From: RHKX01 sp963745755
GTDB taxonomy: Bacteria > Actinomycetota > Thermoleophilia > Solirubrobacterales > 70-9
DNA: 64,000 bases
Direction of reading: 5' to 3'
Assembly (NCBI GenBank): GCA_963745755.1
Contig: CAVUYP010000002.1
Location: 1-64,000, forward strand
The translations under genes were made by a program, and so were the position numbers. Under the pieces are notes generated by a model. It was not told the origin of the DNA, made no database searches, and worked only from the letters and a program-made list of their open reading frames with translations. Below are positions 44,445 through 54,180 of the stretch, piece by piece. Each line of letters starts with the position of its first letter. The stretch's first letter is position 1.

Positions 44445-46376
44445 TGTTCCGCCACGACGAGAACGCCGCCCCGACCCACGCCCAGTTCGCGATGCGGGTC
44501 GCCGTGCTCGGCGGCATCGCCCTGGTCGCCTTCGCGGCGATCTTCTTCCGGCTCTGGTTCCTCGAGGTGCTGTCCGGCGAGGCGTACCTGAAGGAGGCGA
44601 ACGCGAACCGCGTCCGCGAGATCAAGATCCAGGCGCCGCGCGGCGAGATCCTCGACCGCGCCGGCCGCGTCCTCGTCGACAACAAGACCGTGCTCTCGCT
44701 CCAGGTCCGCGCCGAGGAGCTGCCGAAGAACAAGCAGATCCGCAACCGCGAGCTCAAGAAGCTCGCCGCGGTCGCGAACATGCCCTACGACAAGGTCAAG
44801 CAGGAGATCCGCCGGCAGACGAAGCTGCTGCCGGCGAACCCGGTGACCCTCCAGCAGGACGTCGACGAAGGATCTCGTCTACTTCCTCGCGCGAGCGCCA
44901 GGACCAGTTCCCCGGCGTCACCGCCTCGCAGGTCTACGTCCGCGACTACCCGAACGGGACGCTCGGCGCCCACCTGTTCGGCTACGTCAGCGAGATCGGT
45001 CCGGACCAGCTCAAGCAGCCCGCCTACGAGGGCCTCGAGCCGGGCGACCGGATCGGCGCGACCGGCCTCGAGCTCCAGTACGACCCGATCCTCCGCGGCC
45101 GCAACGGCGCCATCCGCGTCCAGGTCGACTGCGTCCGGCGAGCCGCGCGGCCGCGAGCTGTCGCGGGTCGAGCCGAAGGCCGGCGACAGCCTGAAGCTGA
45201 CCCTCGACAAGAAGATCCAGGCGGCCGGCGAGTCGGCGATGGCGAGCACCGGCCTGCCGAGCGCCTTCGTGGTCATGAAGGTCGACGACGGCTCGATCCT
45301 CGGCATGGGCTCATACTCCGACCTTCGACCCGAGCGTGTTCACGCCGCCGGTCTCGACCAGCACCGTGAAGGCGCTCAGCAACGACGAGCAGGACCCGCT
45401 GCTCGACCGGGCGATCCAGTCCGGCTACCCGACCGGCTCGACGTTCAAGCTGATCACCGGCTCGGCCGCACTCGAGGCGGGGCTGATCACCCCCGATCAC
45501 ACCTTCAACGACGCCGGCTCGTTCGACTACGCGGGGCGCGAATGGGTCAACGCCGGCAAGCAGGCGAACGGTGTCGTCGACATGACCAGCGCCCTGCGGG
45601 TCTCCTCCGACGTCTTCTTCTACGACATCGGCATCGCCGCCGAGCGGGTCTACGACGACAGCGGCGACGAGGTGATCCAGGACTGGGCCAAGCAGCTCGG
45701 CTTCGGGGCCCTGACCGGGGTCGACCTGCCGGGCGAGGGGGCCGGGCTGGTGCCGACGCCGGAATGGCGCGACAAGCTCTACGAGCAGGCCGCCAGCCCG
45801 GACTCCTGCGGCGGCAAGGCGCGGCTGTTCGAGCCCGGCTGCTACGAGACCGATCGCGCCTGGAGCGTCGGCGACATGATGAACCTCTCGGTCGGCCAGG
45901 GCGACCTGCAGGCGACGCCGCTGCAGCTCGCGACCGCCTACGCGGCGATCGCCAACGGCGGCGAGGTCGTCCGCCCGCACCTCGGCATGGAGGCCGAGGA
46001 TCCGAGCGGCGCCCAGACCCAGGCGATCGAGCCGGCGCCGCGCCGCGAGGTCGACCTCTCCGACGCGACCCGCACGACGATGCTGGAGGGCCTCCGCGAG
46101 GCGGCGATGGAGCCCGGCGGCACCTCCTACCAGACGTTCGGCGGCTACCCGATCGAGATCGCCGGCAAGACCGGCACCGCCGAGAAGACCGACCAGGAGG
46201 ACCAGTCCTGGTACGTGGCCGTGGCGCCCGCCGACGACCCGAAGTACGTCGTCGCCTTCACCGCCGAGCGCGGCGGCTTCGGCGCCTCCACCGCCGCCCC
46301 CGCGGTCTGCAAGATCCTCAACCAGATCTACGGGCTGAAGGAAAGCTGCGCAAGCGGGAGCAGCCAGACGCGCTAG
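44444..46376 (+). CDS. mrdA: Penicillin-binding protein 2, elongasome transpeptidase, interrupted by four +1 frameshifts
   Basis: Dropping single bases near 44867, 44889, 45130 and 45317 yields a continuous 642-aa protein. Membrane anchor VLGGIALVAFAAIFFRLWFL (about 17-37), PBP dimerisation region (GEILDRAGRVLVDNKTVLSL; after repair FGYVSEIGPDQLKQPAYEGL), then the transpeptidase with SGYPTGSTFKLITGSAALE (SxxK: S-T-F-K), SSD in ALRVSSDVFFYDIG and KTGTAEKTD (KTG). All three catalytic motifs are intact. The unrepaired first frame extends to 46396 as nonsense. Class B PBP that cross-links peptidoglycan with RodA. Confidence 0.85.
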
Positions 46377-46413
46377 CCCCCGGCAACGCTGCTTAGATGA
46401 ACCGATACTGAAC

Positions 46414-47607
46414 ATGCCCACGATCGCCAGACCACAGACCTTCGACGAGCGCAGCGCCGGCTTCGGCGAGCGCGCCGGATTGATGCGCATGGACCCGCTG
46501 ACGGCGTTCGCGGGGATCGGGCTGATCGTCTGCAGCATCGTCGCGCTCGGGTTCACGACCCAGGGCGACGTCAGCGGCGATCCCTACTACTACACGCTTC
46601 GCCAGAGCATCTACGCGGTGATCGGAATCGCCCTGATGTTCGCCCTCGCCCGGGTCGACTACTCGCGCTTCCGCGAGCTCCGGGTCGGCATCTACAGCGG
46701 CATGATCTTCACGATCGTCGCGGTGCTCGTCCTCGGCGTCGCCGCGCTCGGAGCGCGGCGCTGGATCGAGCTCCCCTTCTTCCGCTTTCAGCCGTCGGAG
46801 CTGGGCAAGCTTCTGCTCGTCCTCGCTCTCGCCGGCTTCGCGATCGACCGGGCCCGGCGCCAGACGGAGTGGCAGCGCACCGCGCGACTGCTCCTGCTCG
46901 GCTTCGTGCCCGCGTTGATCGTTTTCGTGCAGCCCGATCTGGGCACCGCACTGGTCTACGGCGTCGTCACGCTCGCGATCCTGTTCATCTCGGGAACCCC
47001 GTGGCAGCACTTCGCTGCGCTCGGGGGGATCGCGCTGGCAGCGTTCGCGGCCGTGCTCGTAATCGCGCCGGCGGTCGGACAACCGGTGCTCCAGGGCTAC
47101 CAACTCGACCGGCTGACGTCGTTTCTCAATCCGAGCGACGACCCGGCCGACTCCAGCTATCAGACAAATCAGGCGCTCACCGCGATCGGTTCCGGCGGAA
47201 AGACCGGCCGAGGCGATGACGCAACCCAGGTGCAGAATGACTTCCTTCCGGAAGCCCACACCGACTTCATCTTCTCCGCGATCGCGGAGCGATGGGGATT
47301 TCTCGGTGCTGCACTCCTTCTATCCCTCTATGCGCTGCTCATATGGCGAGCGCTGCGGATAACGACTCTCTCGAAGAACTTGTACGGGAGCCTCGTCGGG
47401 GCGGGTATCGCCACGATGCTGCTCTTCCAGGTTTTCGTCAACGTCGGGATGAACGTCGGGCTGATGCCCGTCACGGGCATCCCGCTGCCGTTGGTGAGCT
47501 ACGGAGGTACCTCGGTTCTGGTCACCTTCATGGCAATCGGCCTGCTTCAGAGCATCTACGTCCAATCGCAGCTCTCCCCGCCGGGCAGGCTTAGAACTGC
47601 TCTGTGA
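46414..47607 (+). CDS. rodA: Peptidoglycan glycosyltransferase RodA (SEDS family)
   Basis: 397 aa, about ten transmembrane helices. SEDS features: RWIELPFFRFQPSELGKLLL, FVQPDLGTALVYGVV (PDLG), and the C-terminal GMNVGLMPVTGIPLPLVSYG followed by GGTSVL. RodA polymerises glycan strands for side-wall growth and works with the class B PBP encoded directly upstream. The reading frame is intact, unlike its four upstream neighbours. It ends 11 bases before the RNase E/G gene. Confidence 0.95.
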   Translation: MPTIARPQTFDERSAGFGERAGLMRMDPLTAFAGIGLIVCSIVALGFTTQGDVSGDPYYYTLRQSIYAVIGIALMFALARVDYSRFRELRVGIYSGMIFTIVAVLVLGVAALGARRWIELPFFRFQPSELGKLLLVLALAGFAIDRARRQTEWQRTARLLLLGFVPALIVFVQPDLGTALVYGVVTLAILFISGTPWQHFAALGGIALAAFAAVLVIAPAVGQPVLQGYQLDRLTSFLNPSDDPADSSYQTNQALTAIGSGGKTGRGDDATQVQNDFLPEAHTDFIFSAIAERWGFLGAALLLSLYALLIWRALRITTLSKNLYGSLVGAGIATMLLFQVFVNVGMNVGLMPVTGIPLPLVSYGGTSVLVTFMAIGLLQSIYVQSQLSPPGRLRTAL

Positions 47608-47618
47608 GGTGAGCCAAC

Positions 47619-49561
47619 TTGAAGAAAAAGATCCTCGTATCGGTTGACGCCGGCGAAACCCGCGTCGCCGTGCTCGAAGCCAAGGGGTCGGCGCGCGCCG
47701 GCCGCAACGGCGGCAAGGACACAAAGGAAGGCGACGGCGAGCAGCCGCAGGGCCGCTCCGGCGGCCGCGGCGGCTCCGCGAAGGGCGACAAGTGGCGGGT
47801 CGGCGAGCTCTACGTCGAGCGCCGCGGCTCGCGGTCGATCGTCGGCAACATCTACAAGGGCGTCGTCGACAACGTCCTGCCCGGGATGGAGGCGGCGTTC
47901 GTCGACATCGGACTCGAGCGCAACGGGTTCCTCCACGTCGACGAGATCGTCACCCCGGACGGCAAGGCGGTGCCGAAGCGCGGCCGCGGCCAGGGACGGC
48001 GGATCGACGAGCTGATCAAGCGCGGCCAGGAGATCGTCGTCCAGGTCGTCAAGGACCCGCTGAAGACGAAGGGCGCGCGGCTCTCGATGCAGCTGTCGAT
48101 CGCCGGCCGCTACCTCGTCTACATGCCGCAGGGCGGCGGCATCGGGGTCAGCCGGCAGGCTCCCCGACGGTGAGCGCAGCCAGATGCGCAAGAGCCTCGA
48201 GAAGATCCACGAGGCCAGCAAGGAGAAGGGCGGCTACATCGTCCGCACCGCCGCGCAGGGCGCCAACAAGGAGGACTTCGAGCGCGAGATCGCCTACCTC
48301 CACAAGCTCCACGAGGTCCTCGAGCGGCGTTCGGAGGGCGCCGAGGCGCCGTCGCTGATCTTCCAGGAGGCGGATCTGCCGATCCGGGTCCTCCGCGACG
48401 TCCTCGGCAGCGAGTTCGACGGGGCCGAGATCGACGACGAAAAGCAGTTCGAGCGGGTCACGTCGTTCTTCCAGCGGACCGCTCCGGAGCTCGTCGAGTC
48501 GGTCGAGATGCACTCGCACGCCGAGCACCTGTTCGAGCGCCACGGCGCCGAGGAGGCCTTCCGCTCGACGCTTTCGCGACGGGTCGACCTGCCCTCGGGC
48601 GGCTACCTGATCATCGACTACGCCGAGGCGCTGACGGTGATCGACATCAACACCGGCAGCTTCACCGGCAAGGGAAAGGGGCGGCTCGAGGACACGATCA
48701 CGAAGGTCAACGTCGAGGCCGCCGACGAGGTCGTTCGCCAGCTGCGGCTCCGCGACATCGGCGGCATCATCGTCATCGACTTCATCGACATGGCCCGGGC
48801 CAAGAACCGCGACCAGGTGCTGAAGACCCTCCGCAAGGCGCTCGACGAGGATCGGACGAAGACCTACGTCGTCGAGGTCTCGCCGCTCGGCCTCGTCGAG
48901 ATGACCCGCCAGAACGTCACCGACGGCGTCCGCGAGATCCTCACCACGAAGCTGCCCGACCTGCGACGGCGAGGGGGTCGTGCGATCGGCCGAGACGGTG
49001 GCGATCGAGGCGCTCCGCAAGCTCCGCGACGTCGCGACCGACCGGCCCGACAAGGAAGCGCACCTGATCCGCGTCAATCCGCGGGTCGCCCGCGAGCTGA
49101 TGCGGCACGACAGCGGCCTTCTCGAGCTCGAGGAGGAGACCGCCAAGACGTTCCTGTTCGAGGGCGGCGAGGCATTGCCGATCGACACGTTCGAGGTCGC
49201 CGAATCGGGCGAGCGGGCCGAGATCGAGCGCCGCGCGCTGCCGTTTCAGATCGGCGACGAGGTGCTGCTGACGATCGACGAACCGCACATGTACAACCCC
49301 GGCGACGCCGTTGCCCGAGTCGACGCGCTGGTGATCACGGTCACCGGCGCCGCACCGCTGGTCGGCGATCGCAAGCTCGTGCGAATCGAGGAGATCGGCC
49401 GCTCGTCGGGCGTGGCCACGCTCGTCGACGGCATCCCCGAGGGGTCGGACGAGCAGGATTCCGCCGACGGGCTAGAATCCGGCACTCGGCGCCGCGGCCG
49501 CAGAGGCGGACGGCGCCGTTCCCGCGCCGGGAGCGGGTCGAATCCCGGCCAAGAATCCTGA
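47619..49561 (+). CDS. rng: Ribonuclease E/G, interrupted by two +1 frameshifts
   Basis: Starting at TTG 47619 (GAGGTGAGCC upstream). Dropping one base near 48156 joins GIGVSR to RLPDGERSQMRKSLEKI; dropping C 48952 turns KLPDLRRRGG into TTKCPTCDGEGVVRSAETVA, restoring the zinc-link CPxC of the family. The repaired protein has 646 aa. S1 domain near 80-190, DNase-I-like core with EALTVIDINTGSFTGKGKGR and GGIIVIDFIDMARAKNRDQV (catalytic Asp pair), and a basic GRRGGRRRSRAG tail. It processes rRNA and initiates mRNA decay. rplU follows 28 bp later. Confidence 0.85.
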
Positions 49562-49589
49562 ATCCCTCCACGGAGACGAGCACAGCGAT

Positions 49590-50210
49590 ATGTCCACATA
49601 CGCGATAGTCGAAAGCGGCGGCAAGCAGTACCGCGTCGAGAAGGGCCAGTCCCTGCTCGTCGACCGCATCGCCGAGGACGAGGGCGCCAAGGTACCGCTG
49701 CGCGCGGTCATGTTCCGCACCGATTCCGACACGGTCGTCGCTCCGGCCGACCTCGAGAAGGTCAGGGTCGAGGCGAAGGTCGCCGGCCACGAGCGCGGCG
49801 AGAAGATCAAGGTCTTCAAGTACAAGGCGAAGAAGGGCTACCGCAAGCACCAGGGCCACCGCTCGGAGCTGACCCGCCTCGAGGTGACCGAGGTGAAGAT
49901 GATGGCCCGCAAGCCGGCCGCGGCGAAGGCCACCGAAGGCCCGGCGGCCGAGGAGAAGCCGGCCGCGAAGGCGCAGGCCACCGCGGCGAAGCCGGCCACC
50001 GAGAAGCCGGCGGCTGCCAAGAAGCCGGCGGCCGAGAAGCCGGCGGCGAAGAAGCCCGCCGCCAAGAAGCCGGCCGCCAAGAAGCCGGCTGCCGCCAAGA
50101 AGCCGGCGGCGAAGAAGCCGGCCGCCAAGAAGCCGGCTGCCGCCAAGAAGCCGGCTGCCGCCAAGAAGCCGGCGGCGAAGAAGCCCGCCGCGAAGAAGGA
50201 GACGGACTGA
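49590..50210 (+). CDS. rplU: 50S ribosomal protein L21 with a long histone-H1-like C-terminal tail
   Basis: 206 aa, about twice the usual 100-105. The core (residues 1-104: YAIVESGGKQYRVEKGQSLL ... FKYKAKKGYRKHQGHRSELT) is standard L21. Residues about 105-206 consist of Lys, Ala and Pro in repeats of KPAAKKPAAAKKPAAK, ending KKETD. Such tails resemble those of mycobacterial HupB and eukaryotic histone H1 and should bind RNA or DNA nonspecifically. It overlaps the rpmA start (TGATG). A TAGAAT box at 49473-49478 inside rng could give it a separate promoter. Confidence 0.95.
   Translation: MSTYAIVESGGKQYRVEKGQSLLVDRIAEDEGAKVPLRAVMFRTDSDTVVAPADLEKVRVEAKVAGHERGEKIKVFKYKAKKGYRKHQGHRSELTRLEVTEVKMMARKPAAAKATEGPAAEEKPAAKAQATAAKPATEKPAAAKKPAAEKPAAKKPAAKKPAAKKPAAAKKPAAKKPAAKKPAAAKKPAAAKKPAAKKPAAKKETD
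50020..50198 (+). repeat. Codon-level tandem repeats encoding the L21 tail
   Basis: Near-perfect units built on GCCAAGAAGCCGGCG and GCGAAGAAGCCGGCC, with longer exact blocks repeated (for example GCCGCCAAGAAGCCGGCTGC occurs repeatedly). Expect copy-number variation between strains and misassembly risk with short reads. Confidence 0.85.
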
Positions 50211-50464
50211 TGGCACACAAGAAGGGGCTCGGCTCGAGCCGCAACGGCCGCGATTCCAACCCGAAGTACCTCGGCGTCAAGGTGTTCGCCGGCCAGACCG
50301 TGAAGGGCGGCGAGATCATCGTCCGCCAGCGCGGCACCCGCTTTCACCCCGGCGACGGGGTCGGTCTCGGTCGCGACCACACGATCTTCGCCACCCGCCC
50401 CGGCACCGTCGAGTTCACGCCCGGTCGCCGCGGCCGCGTCGTCTCGGTCGCCGACGCCGACTAG
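50210..50464 (+). CDS. rpmA: 50S ribosomal protein L27
   Basis: 84 aa. MAHKKGLGSSRNGRDSNPKY is the classic N-terminus (reaching into the peptidyl-transferase centre), followed by LGVKVFAGQTVKGGEIIVRQ and GTRFHPGDGVGLGRDHTIFA. No N-terminal cleavable extension of the Firmicutes type. Starts within the rplU stop codon; obgE follows 58 bp later, the usual L21-L27-Obg order. Confidence 0.95.
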   Translation: MAHKKGLGSSRNGRDSNPKYLGVKVFAGQTVKGGEIIVRQRGTRFHPGDGVGLGRDHTIFATRPGTVEFTPGRRGRVVSVADAD

Positions 50465-50510
50465 CGCCGGTGCCGCCGCCGGTTCGCCGGACGGTCGGCT
50501 CGCCTGGCAC

Positions 50511-50516
50511 TAGCCT
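50511..50516 (+). promoter_or_regulatory. -10 box TAGCCT of obgE
   Basis: Ends six bases before GTG 50523, so the transcript would start at or next to the start codon: a fully leaderless mRNA. Confidence 0.4.
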
Positions 50517-50522
50517 CAAGGT

Positions 50523-51818
50523 GTGTTCCACGATCGCGCACGGATATTCGTCGAGGGCGGGCGCGGCGGCGACGGCGTCGTCAGCTTCCGCCGCGAGGCG
50601 CACGTCCCGCGCGGCGGGCCGGACGGCGGCGACGGCGGCCACGGCGGCGACGTCGTCCTCGTCTGCGATCCCTCGCGGCGCGACCTCGCATCGATGCGCG
50701 TCGCCGCCCACCACCGCGCCGATCGCGGCAGGCATGGACAGGGTGCCAACAAGCACGGCGCCCGCGGCAACGACCTGATCGTTCTGGTGCCGCCTGGGAC
50801 CACGGTCGCGGGTCTCGACGGCGAGTACTTCGACCTCGTCGAGCCGGGCCAGCGGGCGACGGTGGCCGCGGGCGGCATCGGCGGCCACGGCAACAAGCGC
50901 TTCACCGCGTCGACGCGGCAGGCGCCGCGCTTCGCCGAGAGCGGCCTGCCGGGGAGGTCGGGCTGGATCGAGCTGCGGCTGCGGCTGCTCGCCGACGCCG
51001 GGCTCGTCGGCCTGCCGAACGCCGGCAAGTCGTCGCTGCTCGCCCGGATCACGCGGGCGGCGCCGAAGGTCGCCGGCTATCCGTTCACGACCCTGTCGCC
51101 GGTGCTCGGGACGATCGACGACGGCGAGCGACAGCTCGTCCTCGCCGACATCCCCGGCCTGATCGAGGGCGCCGCCGAGGGCGCCGGCCTCGGCCACGAG
51201 TTCCTCGCCCACGTCGAGCGCTGCCGGGTGCTCGTGCACCTGCTCGAGATCGGCCCGGGAACCGATCCCGATTCCGCCTATGCCGTCGTCCGCGGCGAGC
51301 TCGCGGCCCACGGCGCCGGGCTCGAGCGCCTGCCCGAGATCGTCGTGCTCTCGAAGAGCGACCTGCTCCCGGCCGATGATGTCGAGCTCGAGCTGGACGG
51401 ATGGCGGGAGGGTCACCCGGGCAGCGCGCCGCTGGCGATCTCGGCCGCCACCGGCGCCGGGATCGACGAGCTCGTTGCGGCGATCTTCCGAGCGGTCGCC
51501 GGCGCCGCGCCGCCGCCGGCGCCGGCGGCCGGGGCGGCCACGGCGGGCGAGCCGGAGTTCGAGTCCGAGCACCGGATCTACCGGCCCCAGGGGGCGGGGG
51601 GGTTCGACGTCGTCAAGGTCGACGAGGGCGTCTTCGAGGTGGTCGGACGTGGGGTCGAGATGCTCGTCGAGCGCCACGACCTCGCCAACCCGGAGGCGCT
51701 CTCCTACCTCGAGCGCCGCCTGAACGAGATCGGCGTCGTCAAGGCGCTGCGCGATGCCGGGTTCGAGACCGGTGACGAGGTCCGGGTCGGCGACGATGCC
51801 TTCGATCTAGATACTTAG
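50523..51818 (+). CDS. obgE: GTPase ObgE/CgtA
   Basis: 431 aa from GTG 50523. Glycine-rich Obg domain (VEGGRGGDGVVSFRREAHVP, NKHGARGNDLIVLVPPGTTV; residues 1-157), G domain with GLPNAGKSSLLARI (G1), VLADIPGLIEGAAEGAGLGH (G3) and VVLSKSD (G4), and a C-terminal OCT domain (RIYRPQGAGGFDVVKVDEGV). A late 50S-assembly and stress-responsive GTPase. proB begins five bases after its stop. Confidence 0.95.
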   Translation: MFHDRARIFVEGGRGGDGVVSFRREAHVPRGGPDGGDGGHGGDVVLVCDPSRRDLASMRVAAHHRADRGRHGQGANKHGARGNDLIVLVPPGTTVAGLDGEYFDLVEPGQRATVAAGGIGGHGNKRFTASTRQAPRFAESGLPGRSGWIELRLRLLADAGLVGLPNAGKSSLLARITRAAPKVAGYPFTTLSPVLGTIDDGERQLVLADIPGLIEGAAEGAGLGHEFLAHVERCRVLVHLLEIGPGTDPDSAYAVVRGELAAHGAGLERLPEIVVLSKSDLLPADDVELELDGWREGHPGSAPLAISAATGAGIDELVAAIFRAVAGAAPPPAPAAGAATAGEPEFESEHRIYRPQGAGGFDVVKVDEGVFEVVGRGVEMLVERHDLANPEALSYLERRLNEIGVVKALRDAGFETGDEVRVGDDAFDLDT

Positions 51819-51822
51819 AGCC

Positions 51823-52911
51823 ATGACCCTGGTCGTCAAGCTCGGATCCTCGATCGTCGCCGGCGCCGACGGCGCGCTGCGCCGCGACGTTCTCGACGGC
51901 GTCTGCACGCAGGTGGCCGAGTTGCACCGGGGCGGCGAGGAGATCGTCATGGTCACCTCGGGCGCGATCGCCCGCGGCCGCCGCCTGCTCGGCCTCGCCG
52001 AACGTCCCGCCGCGGTCGACGAGCTGCAGGCCGCCTCGGCGGTCGGGCAGGGTTCGCTGTTCCGTTCCTACGAGGAGCGGCTGGCGACGGCCGACGTCCG
52101 CGCCGCTCAGGTGCTGCTGACCGCGTTCGACATGTCGGAGCGGATCCACTACCTGAACGCCCGTCAGACCCTGCAGCGGCTGCTCGCCTGGCACGTCGTG
52201 CCGGTCGTCAACGAGAACGACACGACCGCCACCGACGAGATCACCTTCGGTGACAACGACTTCCTCTCCGCCCAGGTCGCGATCATGATCGAGGCCCGGC
52301 ACCTGATCCTGCTCACCGACCAGGAGGGACTGTTCAGCGCCGATCCGCGCACCGACCCCGGGGCCGAGCTCGTCGAGCAGGTCGGCGACACCGCCGAGCT
52401 CGACCGCTACGAGATCGGCTCGCGCGCGTCGCAGTTCGGCTCCGGCGGCATGCGCAGCAAGGTCGTCGCCGCCCAGATGGCGAGCGGATCCGGCATCGGC
52501 GTGACGATCTGCGACGGCACCGCTGCCGGGACGCTGCTGCGCGCGGCGCGCGGCGAGTCGGTCGGCACCGCCTTCACGGGTCGCGACAATCGCGCTCCGA
52601 GCTTCAAGCTCTGGCTGCGCTGGGCGACCCCGGCCCACGGGCGGATCGTCGTCGACGACGGTGCCGGCCGCGTCCTCCGCGAGAGCGGCTCGTCGCTGCT
52701 TCCGGTCGGTATCACCAGCATCGAGGGCAGCTTCGCGGCCGGCGATCCGGTCGAGATCGTCGACGGCCGCGGCATCGTCGGCAAGGGCATCGCCGAGCAT
52801 TCCTCCGAGGTCCTCCAGCGCCTGCTCGGCAAGCGCAGCAGCGAGGTCGCGGCGATCCTCCCCGGCGGCGCCGAGGAGGCGGTCCACCGCGACCGCTTCG
52901 TGCTCACCTAG
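51823..52911 (+). CDS. proB: Glutamate 5-kinase
   Basis: 362 aa. Amino-acid kinase domain: LVVKLGSSIVAGADGALRRD, MVTSGAIARGRRLLGL, AQVLLTAFDMSER, VVNENDTTATDEITFGDND and FGSGGMRSKVVAAQMAS. A PUA domain follows (about 270-355: PAHGRIVVDDGAGRVLRESG, EIVDGRGIVGKGIAEHSSEV). It phosphorylates glutamate as the first step of proline synthesis and is feedback-inhibited by proline in other bacteria. proA is 1.7 kb downstream, separated by an opposite-strand transporter. Confidence 0.95.
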   Translation: MTLVVKLGSSIVAGADGALRRDVLDGVCTQVAELHRGGEEIVMVTSGAIARGRRLLGLAERPAAVDELQAASAVGQGSLFRSYEERLATADVRAAQVLLTAFDMSERIHYLNARQTLQRLLAWHVVPVVNENDTTATDEITFGDNDFLSAQVAIMIEARHLILLTDQEGLFSADPRTDPGAELVEQVGDTAELDRYEIGSRASQFGSGGMRSKVVAAQMASGSGIGVTICDGTAAGTLLRAARGESVGTAFTGRDNRAPSFKLWLRWATPAHGRIVVDDGAGRVLRESGSSLLPVGITSIEGSFAAGDPVEIVDGRGIVGKGIAEHSSEVLQRLLGKRSSEVAAILPGGAEEAVHRDRFVLT

Positions 52912-52912
52912 G

Positions 52913-52928
52913 ACGCTCCGAAGAGCGC
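52913..52928. terminator. UUCG/CGAA tetraloop hairpin between convergent proB and MFS genes
   Basis: CGCTC (52914-52918) and GAGCG (52923-52927) close a CGAA loop; on the other strand the loop is TTCG, an unusually stable tetraloop. Located at the convergent junction. Confidence 0.4.
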
Positions 52929-52953
52929 CGGCTTCGCGGTCGCGCGAGGCGAA

Positions 52954-54180
52954 TCAGCCGACCGGCTCGGGGGCCTCGCGCGGGGTCCGGCGTCGCAACA
53001 CCGTCGCCGTCGCGAGCGCGACCGCGACCGCCCCGGCGCCGGCGATCAGGAAGACCTGGCCGGGCGCGAGCAGGCTCGCGAGCGCGCCGCCGGCGACGAA
53101 CGCGAGCCCGAAGCCCCACGAGCCGACGGTCTCCTTGACCGCGAAGATGCGGCCCTGGAGGTCGTGGGGGACGTCGCGCTGCACGATCAGCCGGCCGCTG
53201 ACCCCCTCGAGCCCCTCGCCGCAACCCGCCAGCGTGAAGGTGAGCAACGCCACGCCGAGCACCCCGGCCAGGCCCGATCCCACGGTCGCGATCCCGAACA
53301 GGAGGATCCCGCCGATCAGCAGCCGCATCTCTCCGCCCCTGCCGACCCGGGAGACCAGCGATGCGCCGACGACGATCCCGACGCCGTAGACGGCGACCAG
53401 TGCCGAGTAGCCGGAGTCGCCGGCGGCGAGCGTCTCCTTGGCGAGCAGGACCTCGGCGACGTTGATCATCGCGGCGAAGGCGAGCGCCAGGCTCGAGGCC
53501 GCGATGACGATGTTCACCCGCGGCATGCCGCGCAACGCCTGAACGCCGGCGCCGGTTGCCGCGAGCAGCGACGGGCGTGCCGGTCCCTCGGGCCGCTCGG
53601 AGCGGTGCCGGTCGAGATCGACGCCGACGAGCAGCAGCGCCGAGACCGCGAAGGTCATCCCGTTGACGAGGATGACGCCCCCCGGCGGAATGACCAGCAA
53701 CGCGGCACCCGCCAAGGCCGGGCCGAGCGTGTTGCCGAGGTCCTCGATCGCCGAGTAGAGCGAGGTCACCGGGGCGAGGGAGCCGTCCTCGTCGCGGACC
53801 GAGTCGGCGATCCCGGCGAGGATCGCCGGCCTGAAGAGCGACTCGCCGGCCCCGGCCACGAACGCCAGCGCGGTCATCGCCGCGAGGTTGTCGATGACGC
53901 CGATCCCGACGAATGCACAGGCTCTGATCAGATCGGCGGCGATCGCGCAGGTCCGTCGCGGCCAGCGGTCGACCAGCGCCCCGAGCAGCGGGCCGAACAG
54001 CATCGAGGGAAGGAATCCGGCGAGGAGGATCACCGTCAGCGCCCAGGTCGAGTCGAAGCGCTCGTAGACGAGCAGCAGCAGCACCACGTAGCCGGCGCCC
54101 GTCCCGAGCGCCGACTGCACGTGGGCGACGAACAGCCGGCCGAGCCGGGCGTCGTGAACTGCTCTGATCATGTTTGTCAT
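52954..54180 (-). CDS. Major facilitator superfamily transporter
   Basis: 408 aa, about 12 transmembrane helices. The loop motif between helices 2 and 3, FGPLLGALVDRWPRRTCAIA, is the MFS signature (GxLaDrxGrr), and the general layout (HVQSALGTGAGYVVLLLLVY at the start) fits the MFS_3/EntS-like exporters. Substrate unknown. It interrupts the proB-proA pair on the other strand. A 14-residue Arg/Pro-rich tail ends the protein. Confidence 0.85.
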   Translation of the reverse strand: MTNMIRAVHDARLGRLFVAHVQSALGTGAGYVVLLLLVYERFDSTWALTVILLAGFLPSMLFGPLLGALVDRWPRRTCAIAADLIRACAFVGIGVIDNLAAMTALAFVAGAGESLFRPAILAGIADSVRDEDGSLAPVTSLYSAIEDLGNTLGPALAGAALLVIPPGGVILVNGMTFAVSALLLVGVDLDRHRSERPEGPARPSLLAATGAGVQALRGMPRVNIVIAASSLALAFAAMINVAEVLLAKETLAAGDSGYSALVAVYGVGIVVGASLVSRVGRGGEMRLLIGGILLFGIATVGSGLAGVLGVALLTFTLAGCGEGLEGVSGRLIVQRDVPHDLQGRIFAVKETVGSWGFGLAFVAGGALASLLAPGQVFLIAGAGAVAVALATATVLRRRTPREAPEPVG

